From Rhodocyclaceae bacterium (GTDB lineage: Bacteria; Pseudomonadota; Gammaproteobacteria; Burkholderiales; Rhodocyclaceae), in NCBI GenBank assembly GCA_016791085.1, contig JAEUNN010000212.1:1-15848 (forward strand): DNA of 15,848 nucleotides, in the 5' to 3' direction. Position 1 is the first letter of the stretch. Every line of letters starts with the position of its first letter. Of this stretch, positions 15,704-15,848 are shown in pieces. Made by a program: the position numbers and the translations under genes. A model generated the notes under the pieces. The model was not told where the DNA came from. It saw nothing but the letters and a program-made list of their open reading frames with translations, and did not search any database.

Positions 15704-15732
15704 AAAGTAGAAAACGCCCCGCCACAAGTCAA
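15704..15732 (-). promoter_or_regulatory. Sigma-70-like promoter of the tail cluster
   Basis: On the minus strand TTGACT (15732-15727) and TACTTT (15709-15704) are separated by exactly 17 nt. The -35 matches 5/6; the -10 matches 3/6, including the important first two bases and the last T. An A/T-rich stretch (ACAAAATTTCG) directly upstream of the -35 stands out in this GC-rich DNA and could act as an UP element. It points towards the 48-aa gene and the whole cluster, with no competing promoter recognised in the leader. Confidence 0.6.
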
Positions 15733-15763
15733 TGCGAAATTTTGTGAGCACCTGCACGGCGCT

Positions 15764-15822
15764 GGCCGCGGATCTTTGCGGAATGTCAAGAACCGCAAGG
15801 GCGGACGGAACTATCCGCGGCC
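15764..15822. repeat. Nested inverted repeat upstream of the cluster promoter
   Basis: GGCCGCGGAT (15764-15773) and ATCCGCGGCC (15813-15822) are perfect 10-bp inverted arms. Inside them lie TTGCGG (15776-15781) and CCGCAA (15793-15798). The dyad is about 30 bp upstream of the -35 box. It may be a regulator binding site or the hairpin of an upstream terminator; no T-tract follows the arms on either strand. Confidence 0.6.
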
Positions 15823-15848
15823 GCCGATGCGGCTTGCGTCTGCGCGGC

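Noticed and set aside
15569..15757. 62-codon minus-strand frame in the leader
   Set aside because: It overlaps the promoter boxes, has no SD and a low-complexity Arg/Ala/Pro composition.
15732..15848. Plus-strand frame open to the right edge (MRNFVSTCTALAADL...)
   Set aside because: No SD precedes it, it overlaps the -35 box of the minus-strand promoter and the dyad, and its later part is Arg/Gly-rich; a divergent gene is not supported.

Overview
The window is a GC-rich (roughly two-thirds G+C), tightly packed stretch in which every credible gene lies on the minus strand, so transcription runs from the right end (about 15.7 kb) to the left end (base 1). It looks proteobacterial: Shine-Dalgarno sequences are of the AAGGAG/GGGAGG type, the promoter at the head of the cluster is sigma-70-like, and the one large internal gap carries REP-like palindromes of a GTAGGGCGGA...TCCGCC type that I associate with beta- and gammaproteobacteria. 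A Burkholderiales-like host is a guess. No rRNA, tRNA, CRISPR array or transposase was seen.

In transcription order the cluster holds: a sigma-70-like promoter (15704-15732) behind a large dyad; a 48-residue single-membrane-span protein (15350-15496); a 196-residue tail/baseplate-hub-like protein with an acidic Leu-Asp repeat tail; a 1113-residue all-helical repeat protein; a 1054-residue protein with a phospholipase-C-like N-terminus, five or six membrane segments and a beta-repeat C-terminal half; a 285-bp gap full of REP-like and tandem repeats; a 1458-residue sortilin/BNR-type beta-propeller protein with phage-like beta inserts and two CARDB-like domains; a 290-residue probable tail-terminator or cap-like protein that overlaps the propeller gene by ATGA; then, after a 172-bp gap with a possible internal promoter, the contractile sheath, the inner tube and a tail assembly chaperone-like protein. 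A further gene starts at base 26 and leaves the window.

Sheath, tube and chaperone-like genes make this a contractile tail-like locus: a prophage tail module, a tailocin, or an extracellular/anchored contractile injection system. No capsid, portal, terminase, integrase, lysis gene or AAA+ ATPase is visible here, but the locus continues to the left, so 'headless' is not proven. The order is odd: a hub-like gene and three giant non-canonical genes precede the sheath, whereas in most contractile phages the tape measure and hub genes follow the chaperone.

The most interesting part is the trio of giant proteins (1113, 1054 and 1458 residues; about 11 kb). My working model, an inference, is a contractile particle with a polytopic membrane protein as anchor or port, a long helical repeat protein as ruler or scaffold, and a non-secreted propeller/CARDB protein as a large structural or receptor-binding appendage. 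Similar beta-repeat modules with a GD(S/T) signature occur in both the membrane protein and the propeller protein, which supports their being parts of one machine.
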